Below are positions 9,703 to 21,230 of a DNA stretch of 64,000 nt, in pieces. This DNA comes from Heterodera schachtii (taxonomy: Eukaryota > Nematoda > Chromadorea > Rhabditida > Heteroderidae). Position numbers and translations under genes: made by a program. Every line of letters begins with the position of its first letter. The first letter of the stretch is position 1. Where the stretch lies: positions 2,377,850-2,441,849 of the forward strand of contig SIJG01000005.1 in assembly GCA_023374025.1 (NCBI GenBank), read 5' to 3'. The notes below the pieces were generated by a model. It saw only the letters and a list, made by a program, of their open reading frames with translations. It was not told where the DNA came from and ran no database searches.

Positions 9703-11767
9703 TCATTCAGTTGGAATGCCAATTTGAATCTTTTTCGATACGAAATCGCACATGTTGTACCGAGTCAAATTCAACAGATGTTGCTTTACCTAAAGTTAGG
9801 ACGGTAAATTATGAAGTTTTGCATATTTTTCTGCGCATATGCTATGAAAAAAGGGGTTCAAAAACAATTTTTTGCATTAAATTTTTTTCTTTTGTTTTGC
9901 ATATTTTCGATAATAATTCATATTTTCGCCTTTTTTTCAAGATTTAAATCAATTTCGACCTTTTGTGAATTTTTGCCCATATTTAGGTATATTTTTGTTT
10001 TATAGCATATTTTGTCGGGTGGCGGAGGTTTAGAAATGTATTTGATATAAGCAGATTTGGAATTTTTAGTTATAGCATTAGTTCTTACAAACTTTTACTT
10101 TTTCCGTTTGGATACGACGATAAATCACAAAATTGCCATATCTCAAATTGGCATTTTCACTGTCAGTTGTCATCATGTCTTTGCAAATGCGCCAAAAATT
10201 GTGCATTTGTTCAACAGCAGCAGTATATTTTTGCACATCGAACTTAAATGTGTAAAACATTATTTAATAATAATTTTAGTTTTAGATTAAAAAAATTTAA
10301 ATTGCTTTGTTTGGCCCATCATCTCCATCAATAAGCCGTGCTATAGCGGACATAAGGCCAAATGGAAGTTGCTTCTTGTCACTAAAAAGTAACCTTAAGT
10401 ATTATAAACTCGAAAGCATTTTAATTATTTTAATTAAAAATTTTTATAAATTTTTTACATTATTTTTAACATTTCTTTGTGTATAAATTCTGCAGTTGCT
10501 GTAAACATTCCAATAAAACACAATACGCTCGCCTCAATATGCTCAAGTTTATAATCGACTTCTTGTTCAAAATGAACATTATTATGCACTTCGCCAATAA
10601 ATCCTCCAATTTTATAATCGACTTCTTGTTCAAAATGAACATTATTATGCACTTCGCCAATAAATCCTCCAATTTGTTGACAATTAATTGAAAAATTGCG
10701 AATAATTGCCAATAAATTTGACCCAATAATTCGTTGATTTTTTTGAATTGTACTTTTTATATTACGCAGCATGTCCACAATTTGTCCATTGATGTTTTCC
10801 TAAAAAATAGAGTACAACGTGACGATAATACTTATTTATGAGGATTTTGGGAAATTGTGATGCCGACCGACACCAATGAAAAATAGCAAATTATGAACTT
10901 ATGGAAATTTTTGATTATTTTCACAGATTTTTCAGTAAAAATTTCGTTTTTGGGTTTTTTGCTCAAATTATTAAAGTTATTAACAGGTGATAAATTTTAT
11001 GACTTTTAAGCTTTATAAATTGAAAAAATATTGAAAAAAATGTTTTTTTAAATGGTCAAGAAAGTTTTTATTAGTAATTTAATTTAGTTCAATAAGAAAA
11101 GTTAAAATTTCTTTAAACAATATTTAAATGAAAAAAAAGAAAATGTCTCCATTTTTAAAAGAATCAATTATTTTTCTTTTTTTTTTATTTTCCCGGTTGG
11201 ACCTTGGGTCGAGATTTGACAAGACCGGGAATTCCCGGCTCAGTCCCGGTCCCGCTCTGCTCTAAAATTATTTTAAACAATAAAAATTTATCACAAACAT
11301 TCTTAAAGGTGTCCTCATTTAGCTTCAAAGTTATTTCTGAAAATATTTCCAAAAAAGCAATAGCATTTTCCTTAGGAATCATCAGCAGTTTGGCTCGGAA
11401 ATTGGATTCTAAAATGAAAAACAAATTATATTATTATTCATGATATAATATTAATTTGTATATTATAATTTGAGTTGGCAAATTTTCACGAAGTTTTTAA
11501 AACAAGTCAGGACAAATATCGTAAATCACAAATAGCAAAAATGCCAAAAAGTACGAAAATTCCTAAAAAAAAAATGTTAATTAATTCGACGTTCTTTCTA
11601 CCGTTGTTTTCCATAAAAATTGCTTTCTCTTCTGGAATATCAATACGATGCTCAAAAGCAGAAGATGCTGGTGATGATGATGAAGATCCTGGGCGCATTC
11701 CTTTCACAGTGCCAATAAACGCATTAGCAATTAAGGCACAAATTGTAATAATCGACCAATTAAGCAT
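9703..11767 (-). CDS. NSF family member 1 (secreted helical protein, unrecognised)
   Basis: Minus-strand model: exon 1 11767-11602 (MLNWSIITICALIANAFIG, signal peptide, then a Ser-rich stretch and HRIDIPEEKAIFMENN), exon 2 11408-11299 (NFRAKLLMIPKENAIAFLEI), a fused exon 3/4 10799-10459, exon 5 from 10381, exon 6 10242-10099 and exon 7 9789-9703 ending IQIGIPTE. Phases agree through exons 1-4 and again for 6-7. Exon 5 (DKKQLPFGLMSAIARLIDGDD) has no convincing donor and meets a TAA after NKAI, so the chain may end there. Exons 6-7 could instead start from the ATG reading MFYTFKFDV. The helices are amphipathic with few cysteines. Unlike relatives, exon 3 carries a 63-bp in-frame duplication and the exon 3/4 intron is absent. 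Function unknown. Confidence 0.6.
10551..10676. repeat. 63-bp in-frame tandem duplication inside an exon
   Basis: Two identical 63-bp units abut. On the minus strand each encodes the same 21 residues (GGFIGEVHNNVHFEQEVDYK plus one). They sit exactly where other family members have an intron, between the FIGE segment and the LEH segment. Confidence 0.9.
11190..11265. repeat. CCCGGT-word patch within an intron
   Basis: Iterations of CCCGGT and CCGGGAATTCCCGG lie in the intron between exons 2 and 3 of the NSF gene. The same kind of word is found near 62.15-62.28 kb. Confidence 0.55.
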
Positions 11768-12284
11768 AATTTTGAAAATGAATAAAAATATAAGAAAAAA
11801 TATTTTTAAAATGAAATTAAATAAAATAATTAAGTATGTGAAATACGTATAATAACATAGGAAAAACTAATCAATTTATTAACGTCTAAAAAAATTATGG
11901 ATTTAAATATATTTTTTTTGATTTAATATAATTTTATTCAATGTAAATTATGAAGATGTAATAATGAATGATATAAATTTGGAGAAAATAATTAATAAAA
12001 AAATTAATTAAGAAATTCTTTTAAATAACTAGAATATCGGACTAAAGCAGTCTTTCCTTTATGAAAAGGACAGTGCCTTTCTGCATCCCAAATTTTCTAA
12101 AAACCCTCATAAATAATTCTTTTTTTTGTATCTATTAAAATTGGACCAACTTTTCAACACCAAAAAAATTATCTAATAGTAAATTAAAATTCTTTCTTTT
12201 AAGTTCCCTTTTGATACCATGTTCCCACTCTCGGTTCAAATCCAGGCCCGGTTTTTCCAAAAATTTCCATTCCCTATACTCTAG
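11768..12284. other. AT-rich sequence upstream of the 9.7-11.8 kb gene
   Basis: Contains the presumed promoter. The last bases before the ATG (TTCATTTTCAAAATT) are identical to those before the paralogue's ATG at 26,829. No core promoter motif is recognisable. Confidence 0.35.
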
Positions 12285-12584
12285 ATCAATTGTTGTCATG
12301 TTGAATAATATATACAATTCAATTAAAATAGAAATCAAATTGGGCCAAATTTGTTAACAATTATTTCTGATTTTTCAAAAAAATGTGAACAAATTGGATT
12401 TATTGGTGAAATGAACAATAATCATGATACTGAATTAAGAGTTAGGATAATAAAAAAATTAATGCAATTAGGAATTACAATACAGTACTCTGACATTATA
12501 TAGTAAATTAAGTTTGAACAATTGTATGCAACTGGATTATGTTCTATTGGAATGTTTACAGCAATTGCAAAATTTATAAAATAA
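12285..12584 (+). pseudogene. NSF family fragment (exons 3-4 only)
   Basis: Exon 3 (about 12285-12440) keeps the FSKKCEQIGFIGEMNNN type segment. After an intron (GTTAGG...TTAAG), exon 4 (12513-12584) reads FEQLYATGLCSIGMFTAIAK and stops at TAA. No signal exon, exon 2 or exons 5-7 accompany it. It shares the upstream sequence CCCACTCTCGGTTCAAATCC with the 24-kb fragment, so both derive from one 5'-truncated ancestor. It also serves as the empty site for the 23367-23953 insertion. Confidence 0.7.
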
Positions 12585-13300
12585 GAAATTTTTTAAAGAT
12601 TTATATATTCAAATATATAAAATTAATTGTAAATGAATTAATTTTTATTCATATATTTATGCTAGGCTGCAAATTATTTGTAAAACTAGGGATGTTCCTC
12701 AATATTTGCCAACCCAATTTATAATATAAACTAATTTTTTTATGTGAAATTTTCTTGACTTATTTTGTATTTCAATAAATCTTCCAATCCAAATTCTAAT
12801 AAGCAAACTTAATAGTTTATCATGTACTTTATAATATTCCATTTACAATATTATTACAACTTTAAGAATCTTTGTGCAAAATTTATATTTTTTTTAAAAC
12901 ATCATTTCATGAAATTCTCAGGCATCATAGTTCCTTTGTTATTGTTATGTTTTAAAGCGAGCAGATGCAAATTTGATTAAATAATTAAAGTAAATAATAA
13001 TAGGGATAAAAAATATTTTAGGGCGAACATTCAAAATAGGGATTCCTAGGGTCGAATAGGGGCATTAAAACGAACATTTTTTCCAACAAAAAATGTGTTT
13101 TTCGTGCATTTCTCTTCGAGTTAAATTTGCAGAAAAAATAAGTAAAAACTTAAAAATCCACGACTTAATGATAACATAATATTTTGCTTTAATCAGTTGA
13201 ATAATTTTAAGGTATTTAAATAACGATTAAAATATGCATGAATCTAAAAACAAGACAAGTTTAATGCTTTATCATTGAAACAACAGATTTTTTAAGGTTT
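12585..13300. other. Spacer, with astacin downstream duplication from about 13,045
   Basis: No gene seen. From about 13,045 to 13,300 the sequence matches 6330-6585, so the duplicated astacin block extends past the stop codon. Confidence 0.6.
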
Positions 13301-15776
13301 CTAAAAGCCACAATAACCGGGGAAACAACTGTTTTTAGGTGAACTATTTAATACTTTGAAGCGTATATCAAAGCGCTGTATACCATAAAAGGAGTAAAGA
13401 CTTATCATCGCATATCCATTTGTTGCTGTGATTGTAAGCTTTCCTGATGAACCGAGATCCGAGAGGCAACATAACCTAAAAATATCAAAGGCAAATTAAT
13501 AAACAAAATGTTGTCTTCTCTGCTGAACACACCTTACTCCAGTGGTGCCTCTGTTTGCTGCTGTTCTAATCTCAGTATTTCCCCAAAGGCACCTATCTGC
13601 GCAAACTTCACCAACATCCAAAACTTCAATGAGAATTGTCTGGCCGATGTCCGGAAAGATTTGCCAATGGCAATAGGCATAATCCATTTTTGAACTCAAC
13701 TCCCTGGATCCAATTTGTCCAGTTAACTAAGAGAAATATGAAAGTAAAGGAAATTTAATCTATGATTCTACTCCTACATTACAAACTGGAAGCCCTCAGT
13801 GCTGTGCGACTTTTAAAAATCTTTGCTGAACCTATACTTTTTGCATAAATAAGAAATTTTTAAAATTAAAAAATATAATGGAATTTGCACCTATGTCTTA
13901 TTAACTAGTGCATGAACGATTTCTTTCTTCATTTTCTTAGTTTACTTAAATTTTCACAAATTTGGCTTGCTTGAAATAATTAAAAAATAATTTATTAAAT
14001 GTTTCTATTATTTTACTTTTTGGGTTTGTCCAATTAATACATTTAACGACCGGGACATGGAAGTGAGTGAAAAGTAAAAAATGGGGCAGAATAATATTTG
14101 CTTACTTTTTGCCAATTTGATGATGCAAATAAAATTTTTCCTTCACAAGTGTTGTTAATACTGGCAGGGGCATAACCACCAATGTCAACGTCTTGGCATT
14201 TCGCTCCGATATAACCCGGTGGGCAAATACATGTGGAACAAGTGTCCGGGTTCTGGAACCCATCATTGTCACATTTCATTGTAACATCACATGCTTCTTA
14301 ATTACGAAAAATCTAAGTAAGCAAATTGTAAAATACCTGTATTTATGGTTGATCCATCCTGTAGAAACTCTAATCCACAGTAGTGCTTGTTTATTGCAAT
14401 ATAATCACTCAGGCTGGGACCATAACTTTGTCCAATTGTGTTTATGTACGAAGCACCCGCTAGAGGCAATATTGTATGCTTACCATTGATTGAGAACATT
14501 TCTGCAAATTAGTCTCGGCATATATGACCTATTTTATAATTGTGCTTACTTGCTCCATAGTGCATCACGGAGCCAAGGTCGTAAGGAACTTGGTAATCAT
14601 CAATAGACTCTTTTGTTTCCTTTTGGAATGTGAAATAATTTTCGGGCTTAACATTTTCGGGATAAAATGTAACAAAGGAATCCCTATCATATCGACTCTG
14701 CTCATGAACAAATCCCAAAGCGTGTCCAATTTCATGCGCAATTACTCCAAGCTATGAAAATATTGAATATAGTTGTAGTAAATGATTTGCTAATTACTTG
14801 ATAACATCCTGGGTATTCAAGTTTAACTTCTTGGTATGCCATCGAGGATTGCATTCCAACACTTGAAATGCATCCCCCGCCCTTAATATTTGTGAATTGG
14901 ATTCTAGGAGAAGCTTCGTCATCCTCAACAATATTCAAACATGTGTTGTCGTTCCATAGTTTTACAGCTTCATATATACCAGATTTCATTTCGTTGGCTT
15001 TAAATAGTTATGATGGTTTATTTATTTATAAAATTCTTATTACCTTATTTATTACTATAACGTTAGTTACCGTATTAGTTATGAAATTCATCTCTTAATT
15101 TTAAACTTACAAATTGTGCTGTCAAAAGAGAATGGAACACGACCAGGCCATTTGTGGTTGGGAAACTCTCTAGTGTTTAGAACTGCTCCTCGCTTTACTC
15201 TCATCATCGCTCTGTTTTCTGTAGGACTGTTGTTGTCATGCCCATTTTTTGCTACAGTATCCAGCAAATACTGTGCCTGTTTCACGCTCAACACAATGTC
15301 CCCCTGGTACAATTCGTCCAAATGCTTCGCATTTATCTCTGTGATTGATTTCGCCGCTTTTCTCTTCTCCCCTGGGTGTTTCGCTTGCGCTTCTTCAATT
15401 TCCCTCAGAATTTCCTTTAGCTTTTCGTCCTTCTCCATTTCCTTCACATGCTTTCCCATTTCTTTGTTCAGCTTTTGCCTATATTCTGCTAAAATTTTCT
15501 TCACCTTCTCCTTTTCCTCATTATACTTCTTCATGTTCGTTTCTTTTCGCTTGTCCTTTTCCTTTGGTTTTATTATTTCATTTTTTGCAAATTTTCCGTT
15601 AATTTTGCCTTAAATTATTTTTAATTTTGAATAACATTTTATTTCTAATGTCATAATTAATTAATTTTCCTACCTTTTTGAAAATTATCAGCCCAAACAC
15701 AGTCGTAATACAATATAAAAAATGAGACGAAAAGAAGATAAAATTTCAAGGGTTGCTTATTGAAATAAATAAACAT
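13301..15776 (-). CDS. Astacin zinc metalloprotease (NAS-type) with EGF-like and CUB domains
   Basis: Eight exons on the minus strand: 15776-15674, 15608-15111, 14997-14798, 14751-14550, 14501-14337, 14296-14106, 13726-13533, 13475-13301. The sum is 1728 nt, giving 575 residues, and every phase joins cleanly. Residues 1-29 are a signal peptide ending DCVWA. A Lys/Glu-rich propeptide follows, containing YQGDI (Asp about 138, the aspartate-switch position of astacin propeptides). The furin-like site RVKR (about 171-174) precedes GAVLNTREFP. The catalytic domain holds HEIGHALGFVHEQSRYDRD (273 onward: three zinc His, catalytic Glu) and the Met-turn SVMHYG (328-333). An EGF-like module with CxCPPGYIGAKC (about 392-424) and a CUB-type domain (about 440-565) complete it. 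Secreted proteases of this layout act on cuticle or extracellular matrix in nematodes; the target here is unknown. Confidence 0.92.
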
Positions 15777-16339
15777 GCTGAAATTTATGAATTATTTTAT
15801 TTTTTTTATAAATCCATATTAGTAATAATAAAATAACACATTGTCAAACATTTTTCGGTTCATTTTTGCAGGAAGAAAGCGCTTAAACCAAGGTATTTTT
15901 CATTTTCCTGCAAAATTTCAAGTCATTCTGACAACTAAGAAATAAACAGGAAAATCAGCATTTTAAATTCCGTAAAATTTATGTGCATATTTTTCCCAAC
16001 CCTAATTATAAAAGTATAAAAGTGTCTCTACAAATCACTAGGTGAAACATCAAAAAGTTCCCAGCGCTCCTTTTCGAATCCAATATATTGTAATTGCTTC
16101 GGCACGCAACTCTATTGATTTAGATAACAAAATTTTGAAAAAATAATACTGAATCCTTAAGATAAAAACCAAAAAAGGTCTTTTGGTTTTCTGCAAGAAA
16201 TAAAATGCTCATTAGTAGGGTTGGATTTTTAGGTATTTTCCCAAAAATTGATTCCCTAAAAGCTATATTTTGTTATTGCACGAATTTTGATTTAAATATT
16301 GTCCTTATTTAAAACATTAAAATATTTAATAATTTCATT
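15777..16339. other. Upstream region of the astacin gene
   Basis: Presumed promoter, no recognisable motif. CCCAACCCTA (about 15,997) and TAGGGTTGGATTTTTAGG (about 16,217) look like orphan ends of TAGGG-type elements. Confidence 0.4.
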
Positions 16340-16745
16340 TATAAAATAAATTTTATATTTTAGCATATGCCATATTCATTTTTTATTTTGGAAATAATGT
16401 AAAAATAAAACAGGCAATATCAAGAAATTAATGAATATATTTTTGGCTATATTTGGTTATTATTCACATTTAATTTTCTGCAAATTTGCAAGCATTATTA
16501 TAATTTATAATGCTTTGCTAATTATTACTTTTTTAAGAAAGTTTTTTAATCTATAGGCTAGGATTTTTGTTATAAGTATATCCCAAAATATATGCCAAAA
16601 AAGTTTGAAAATTTTTGATAAAATATATTCGGTGCAATAGTGAGGAAATTCGCAAATTTGAAATCTAAATTAGAAAATAAGTTCTACAGAATAATAAATA
16701 AAAATGTCAGCATTCAGTTATGTACAAAATATAGGCAATTAAAAT
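16340..16745. repeat. Duplicated segment, uninterrupted copy
   Basis: Third copy of the segment at 2765-4030 and 36,930-37,400. It contains no transposon at the position corresponding to 3036-3841, so it serves as an empty site for that insertion. Confidence 0.75.
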
Positions 16746-16754
16746 GAAAATTGC

Positions 16755-18992
16755 AATAAATTATTTCTTTAAAGGCCTTAATTGGGGTAGAAGTACCAGG
16801 GTTTCACGTATTTCTTAGACCCCTACATTATCAGTGCCTAATTAACGAATATAGGCGGATGTCATCCGCAGATTGGGATTTTATATCAATGTCGTAGGTC
16901 GTTTTTACGAAATATTTCCAATATATTTATGTGAATGTTTGTTTATTACTTACCTAATAACTAGAGGTGTGCCGTGAATCACGGTCACGGTCACCGTAAA
17001 TTATTATGCTTAAGAAATTTATAATAAATTACGTCATAAATAAAAAATAAGTTTTTCTTCGTATATTTTCTATTAATCATAAAAAATAAAACGTCAATGA
17101 ATTTGGAATCTTAATGGAAAAAAAACACAAATTGACGTAAATATAAAATTATATGCAATTTAATCGATGCAAAATTTATGTATATCATTGCTTGCATTAC
17201 TAACGCTATAATGAGGTGTTGTAAAAAAAGCAAAACGATTAATTTTCTACTCAGCTATTTTTCATTATCTTTTTTAGCTATATTGAGAAAAGAATGTTAA
17301 TGATAATCAGGACTATGAGTTTTATGCATTAAAATATGTTTTAAAAACTGCCAAAATTGGATTTTAACAAAAAAAAGCCAAAAAAGTGTAAAAATTCAGA
17401 ATTGACTTTAAAAACACAAAACAATGGTTAAGAACTTTTTTTAGACAATTGCAAAATGATTTTCAAAATTTATATATGTATTTCAAATTTTTATTCTACG
17501 GTAAAACAAAAACAAAAATTTTTCAAAAACTTATTGCAAAAGGCTCAAAGTTTTAGTCCTCGAATTTCGATTTCCAAGAATTTTTGTGGCCTCGATGCCA
17601 TCCATGGTCCAGCAGCCTTTTTCACCGGATTTCACGCATGTACCATTTGTAGCAGGGCTGCACGCAACTGGATTTGCAATTACGGAAATCCGTAATCCGT
17701 AATTACGGCAATTTTCTCAGTTACGGAAATCCGTAATCGTAATTACGGGGGTCCAAAAACCCCGTAATTTCCTGTAATCCGCAATCCGTAATTTTCAAAA
17801 ATCAATTTTTTGTCAAAATTTTTGAATTTTTTTAAATAGTGAATTAATAAAAATCTAAAAACAGATTTCGGGATGCCTTTTCTTTATTTTTTATTTCAAT
17901 TTTACAAAGAAATTATAATTTTGTGTCTGAAAAAATTCATTCTTTTTGAATATTTAGGGTTCATTTTGGAAAATTTTTTGAAAGTCTGATCATTATAATC
18001 TAATTATGTATATAATTATTTCAACATTAATAAGAATGAAGAGCCAGAAAAAAAATTTCGGGGGAGGGGGAATCCGAAAAACTTTTTTTGGCCAAAATTT
18101 GTTTAATGTTATTTAAAAAATTTCAGCGCAGGAAAGCAAAAACAGAAATTGTAGCCGTTGTTTTAATACTTTCAGCCAAAATATTTTTTTTTTTTGCAAA
18201 ATATGTGAAAATTAGCACAATTTTCAATCGTTAACAATTTGCATTTTTCGTGCTGACGCGTTTTGTAAATTCCGCCACCCATGCGAGTTTTATAAATCCG
18301 CCACTATGCGTTCCCTGACCATGCGCGTTTTATAAATCCGCCAACATAAATCAGCATGCATTATACATATAAAAAATTTAGTATTTTATTATTATTCAAC
18401 CTATCTTAGTGTTAAAATAAAAAATATTTAGTATTATGAAATTTTGTATTTGTGTATTTCCATTACCTATTTAGGCAATTTATTATTATTTACAAAATAA
18501 TTTTAATATAATCAACAATGTTTATTATATAAAATATTATAATGATTTATGCTACCTAAATATAAGGCAATGTAGCAAAAGAACAATTGCCTTGATGAAA
18601 TTTCGGAATATTTTATCCGCTTTTTCCAGCCTGAACGCCAACTTGGTGGTCAAGTTTTGAAAACAGGCGGTTTTTTGTAAAAAAGATTTACCAATATGAA
18701 AAATTCTGTAATTTTGCAGGCTATTAGGACGTATGCCAAAGTATTTTCATACAAAATTTCAAGCTGTTCTGATAACTATTAATCGAGTTACAAAAATCAG
18801 CAAAATTCAAATTTTTAAAACATATAAATCCGTTCCCTGCTAATAATTAATAAAAAAAAAATTTTTTTTATTTCAAATTCCCGGTTGGTCCCATGTTCCC
18901 GTGGTGAGTCGAAGTGACAAAAGTGCAGATGTGGCGAAGTGACAAAAGTGCGAATGAGTGGTGATCAGAAGGGGCGGGTCATTTCAGTACGG
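16755..18992. repeat. 2.24-kb tandem unit, copy 1
   Basis: Starts AATAAATTATTTCTTTAAAG. It contains an element end AGAGGTGTGCCGTG near 16,974, a CGTAAT-word patch (about 17,680-17,790), a poly-T stretch, and a right-hand arm with GAAGTGACAAAAGTGC. Differences from the other copies are a handful of single bases, for example one G missing near 17,430. Confidence 0.93.
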
Positions 18993-21230
18993 AATAAATT
19001 ATTTCTTTAAAGGCCTTAATTGGGGTAGAAGTACCAGGGTTTCACGTATTTCTTAGACCCCTACATTATCAGTGCCTAATTAACGAATATAGGCGGATGT
19101 CATCCGCAGATTGGGATTTTATATCAATGTCGTAGGTCGTTTTTACGAAATATTTCCAATATATTTATGTGAATGTTTGTTTATTACTTACCTAATAACT
19201 AGAGGTGTGCCGTGAATCACGGTCACGGTCACCGTAAATTATTATGCTTAAGAAATTTATAATAAATTACGTCATAAATAAAAAATAAGTTTTTCTTCGT
19301 ATATTTTCTATTAATCATAAAAAATAAAACGTCAATGAATTTGGAATCTTAATGGAAAAAAACACAAATTGACGTAAATATAAAATTATATGCAATTTAA
19401 TCGATGCAAAATTTATGTATATCATTGCTTGCATTACTAACGCTATAATGAGGTGTTGTAAAAAAAGCAAAACGATTAATTTTCTACTCAGCTATTTTTC
19501 ATTATCTTTTTTAGCTATATTGAGAAAAGAATGTTAATGATAATCAGGACTATGAGTTTTATGCATTAAAATATGTTTTAAAAACTGCCAAAATTGGATT
19601 TTAACAAAAAAAAGCCAAAAAAGTGTAAAAATTCAGAATTGACTTTAAAAACACAAAACAATGGTTAAGGAACTTTTTTTAGACAATTGCAAAATGATTT
19701 TCAAAATTTATATATGTATTTCAAATTTTTATTCTACGGTAAAACAAAAACAAAAATTTTTCAAAAACTTATTGCAAAAGGCTCAAAGTTTTAGTCCTCG
19801 AATTTCGATTTCCAAGAATTTTTGTGGCCTCGATGCCATCCATGGTCCAGCAGCCTTTTTCACCGGATTTCACGCATGTACCATTTGTAGCAGGGCTGCA
19901 CGCAACTGGATTTGCAATTACGGAAATCCGTAATCCGTAATTACGGCAATTTTCTCAGTTACGGAAATCCGTAATCGTAATTACGGGGGTCCAAAAACCC
20001 CGTAATTTCCTGTAATCCGCAATCCGTAATTTTCAAAAATCAATTTTTTGTCAAAATTTTTGAATTTTTTTAAATAGTGAATTAATAAAAATCTAAAAAC
20101 AGATTTCGGGATGCCTTTTCTTTATTTTTTATTTCAATTTTACAAAGAAATTATAATTTTGTGTCTGAAAAAATTCATTCTTTTTGAATATTTAGGGTTC
20201 ATTTTGGAAAATTTTTTGAAAGTCTGATCATTATAATCTAATTATGTATATAATTATTTCAACATTAATAAGAATGAAGAGCCAGAAAAAAAATTTCGGG
20301 GGAGGGGGAATCCGAAAAACTTTTTTTGGCCAAAATTTGTTTAATGTTATTTAAAAAATTTCAGCGCAGGAAAGCAAAAACAGAAATTGTAGCCGTTGTT
20401 TTAATACTTTCAGCCAAAATATTTTTTTTTTTTGCAAAATATGTGAAAATTAGCACAATTTTCAATCGTTAACAATTTGCATTTTTCGTGCTGACGCGTT
20501 TTGTAAATTCCGCCACCCATGCGAGTTTTATAAATCCGCCACTATGCGTTCCCTGACCATGCGCGTTTTATAAATCCGCCAACATAAATCAGCATGCATT
20601 ATACATATAAAAAATTTAGTATTTTATTATTATTCAACCTATCTTAGTGTTAAAATAAAAAATATTTAGTATTATGAAATTTTGTATTTGTGTATTTCCA
20701 TTACCTATTTAGGAAATTTATTATTATTTACAAAATAATTTTAATATAATCAACAATGTTTATTATATAAAATATTATAATGATTTATGCTACCTAAATA
20801 TAAGGCAATGTAGCAAAAGAACAATTGCCTTGATGAAATTTCGGAATATTTTATCCGCTTTTTCCAGCCTGAACGCCAACTTGGTGGTCAAGTTTTGAAA
20901 ACAGGCGGTTTTTTGTAAAAAAGATTTACCAATATGAAAAATTCTGTAATTTTGCAGGCTATTAGGACGTATGCCAAAGTATTTTCATACAAAATTTCAA
21001 GCTGTTCTGATAACTATTAATCGAGTTACAAAAATCAGCAAAATTCAAATTTTTAAAACATATAAATCCGTTCCCTGCTAATAATTAATAAAAAAAAAAT
21101 TTTTTTTATTTCAAATTCCCGGTTGGTCCCATGTTCCCGTGGTGAGTCGAAGTGACAAAAGTGCAGATGTGGCGAAGTGACAAAAGTGCGAATGAGTGGT
21201 GATCAGAAGGGGCGGGTCATTTCAGTACGG
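18993..21230. repeat. 2.24-kb tandem unit, copy 2
   Basis: Begins directly after copy 1 with no spacer and has the same 2238-bp length. An open frame of 90 codons (19661-19933) is broken in copy 1 and runs into the CGTAAT words, so I do not call it a gene. Confidence 0.93.

Noticed and set aside
10057..10290. Plus-strand ORF over NSF exon 6
   Set aside because: Antisense shadow. The minus frame is the one conserved in the other copies with splice sites at both ends.
10551..10676. CRISPR-like direct repeat
   Set aside because: Only two abutting 63-bp units with no spacers, in a eukaryotic exon.
12225..12262. Possible tRNA B box (GGTTCAAATCC), also at 23,969
   Set aside because: No A box at the right distance and no stems; part of a duplicated NSF upstream sequence.
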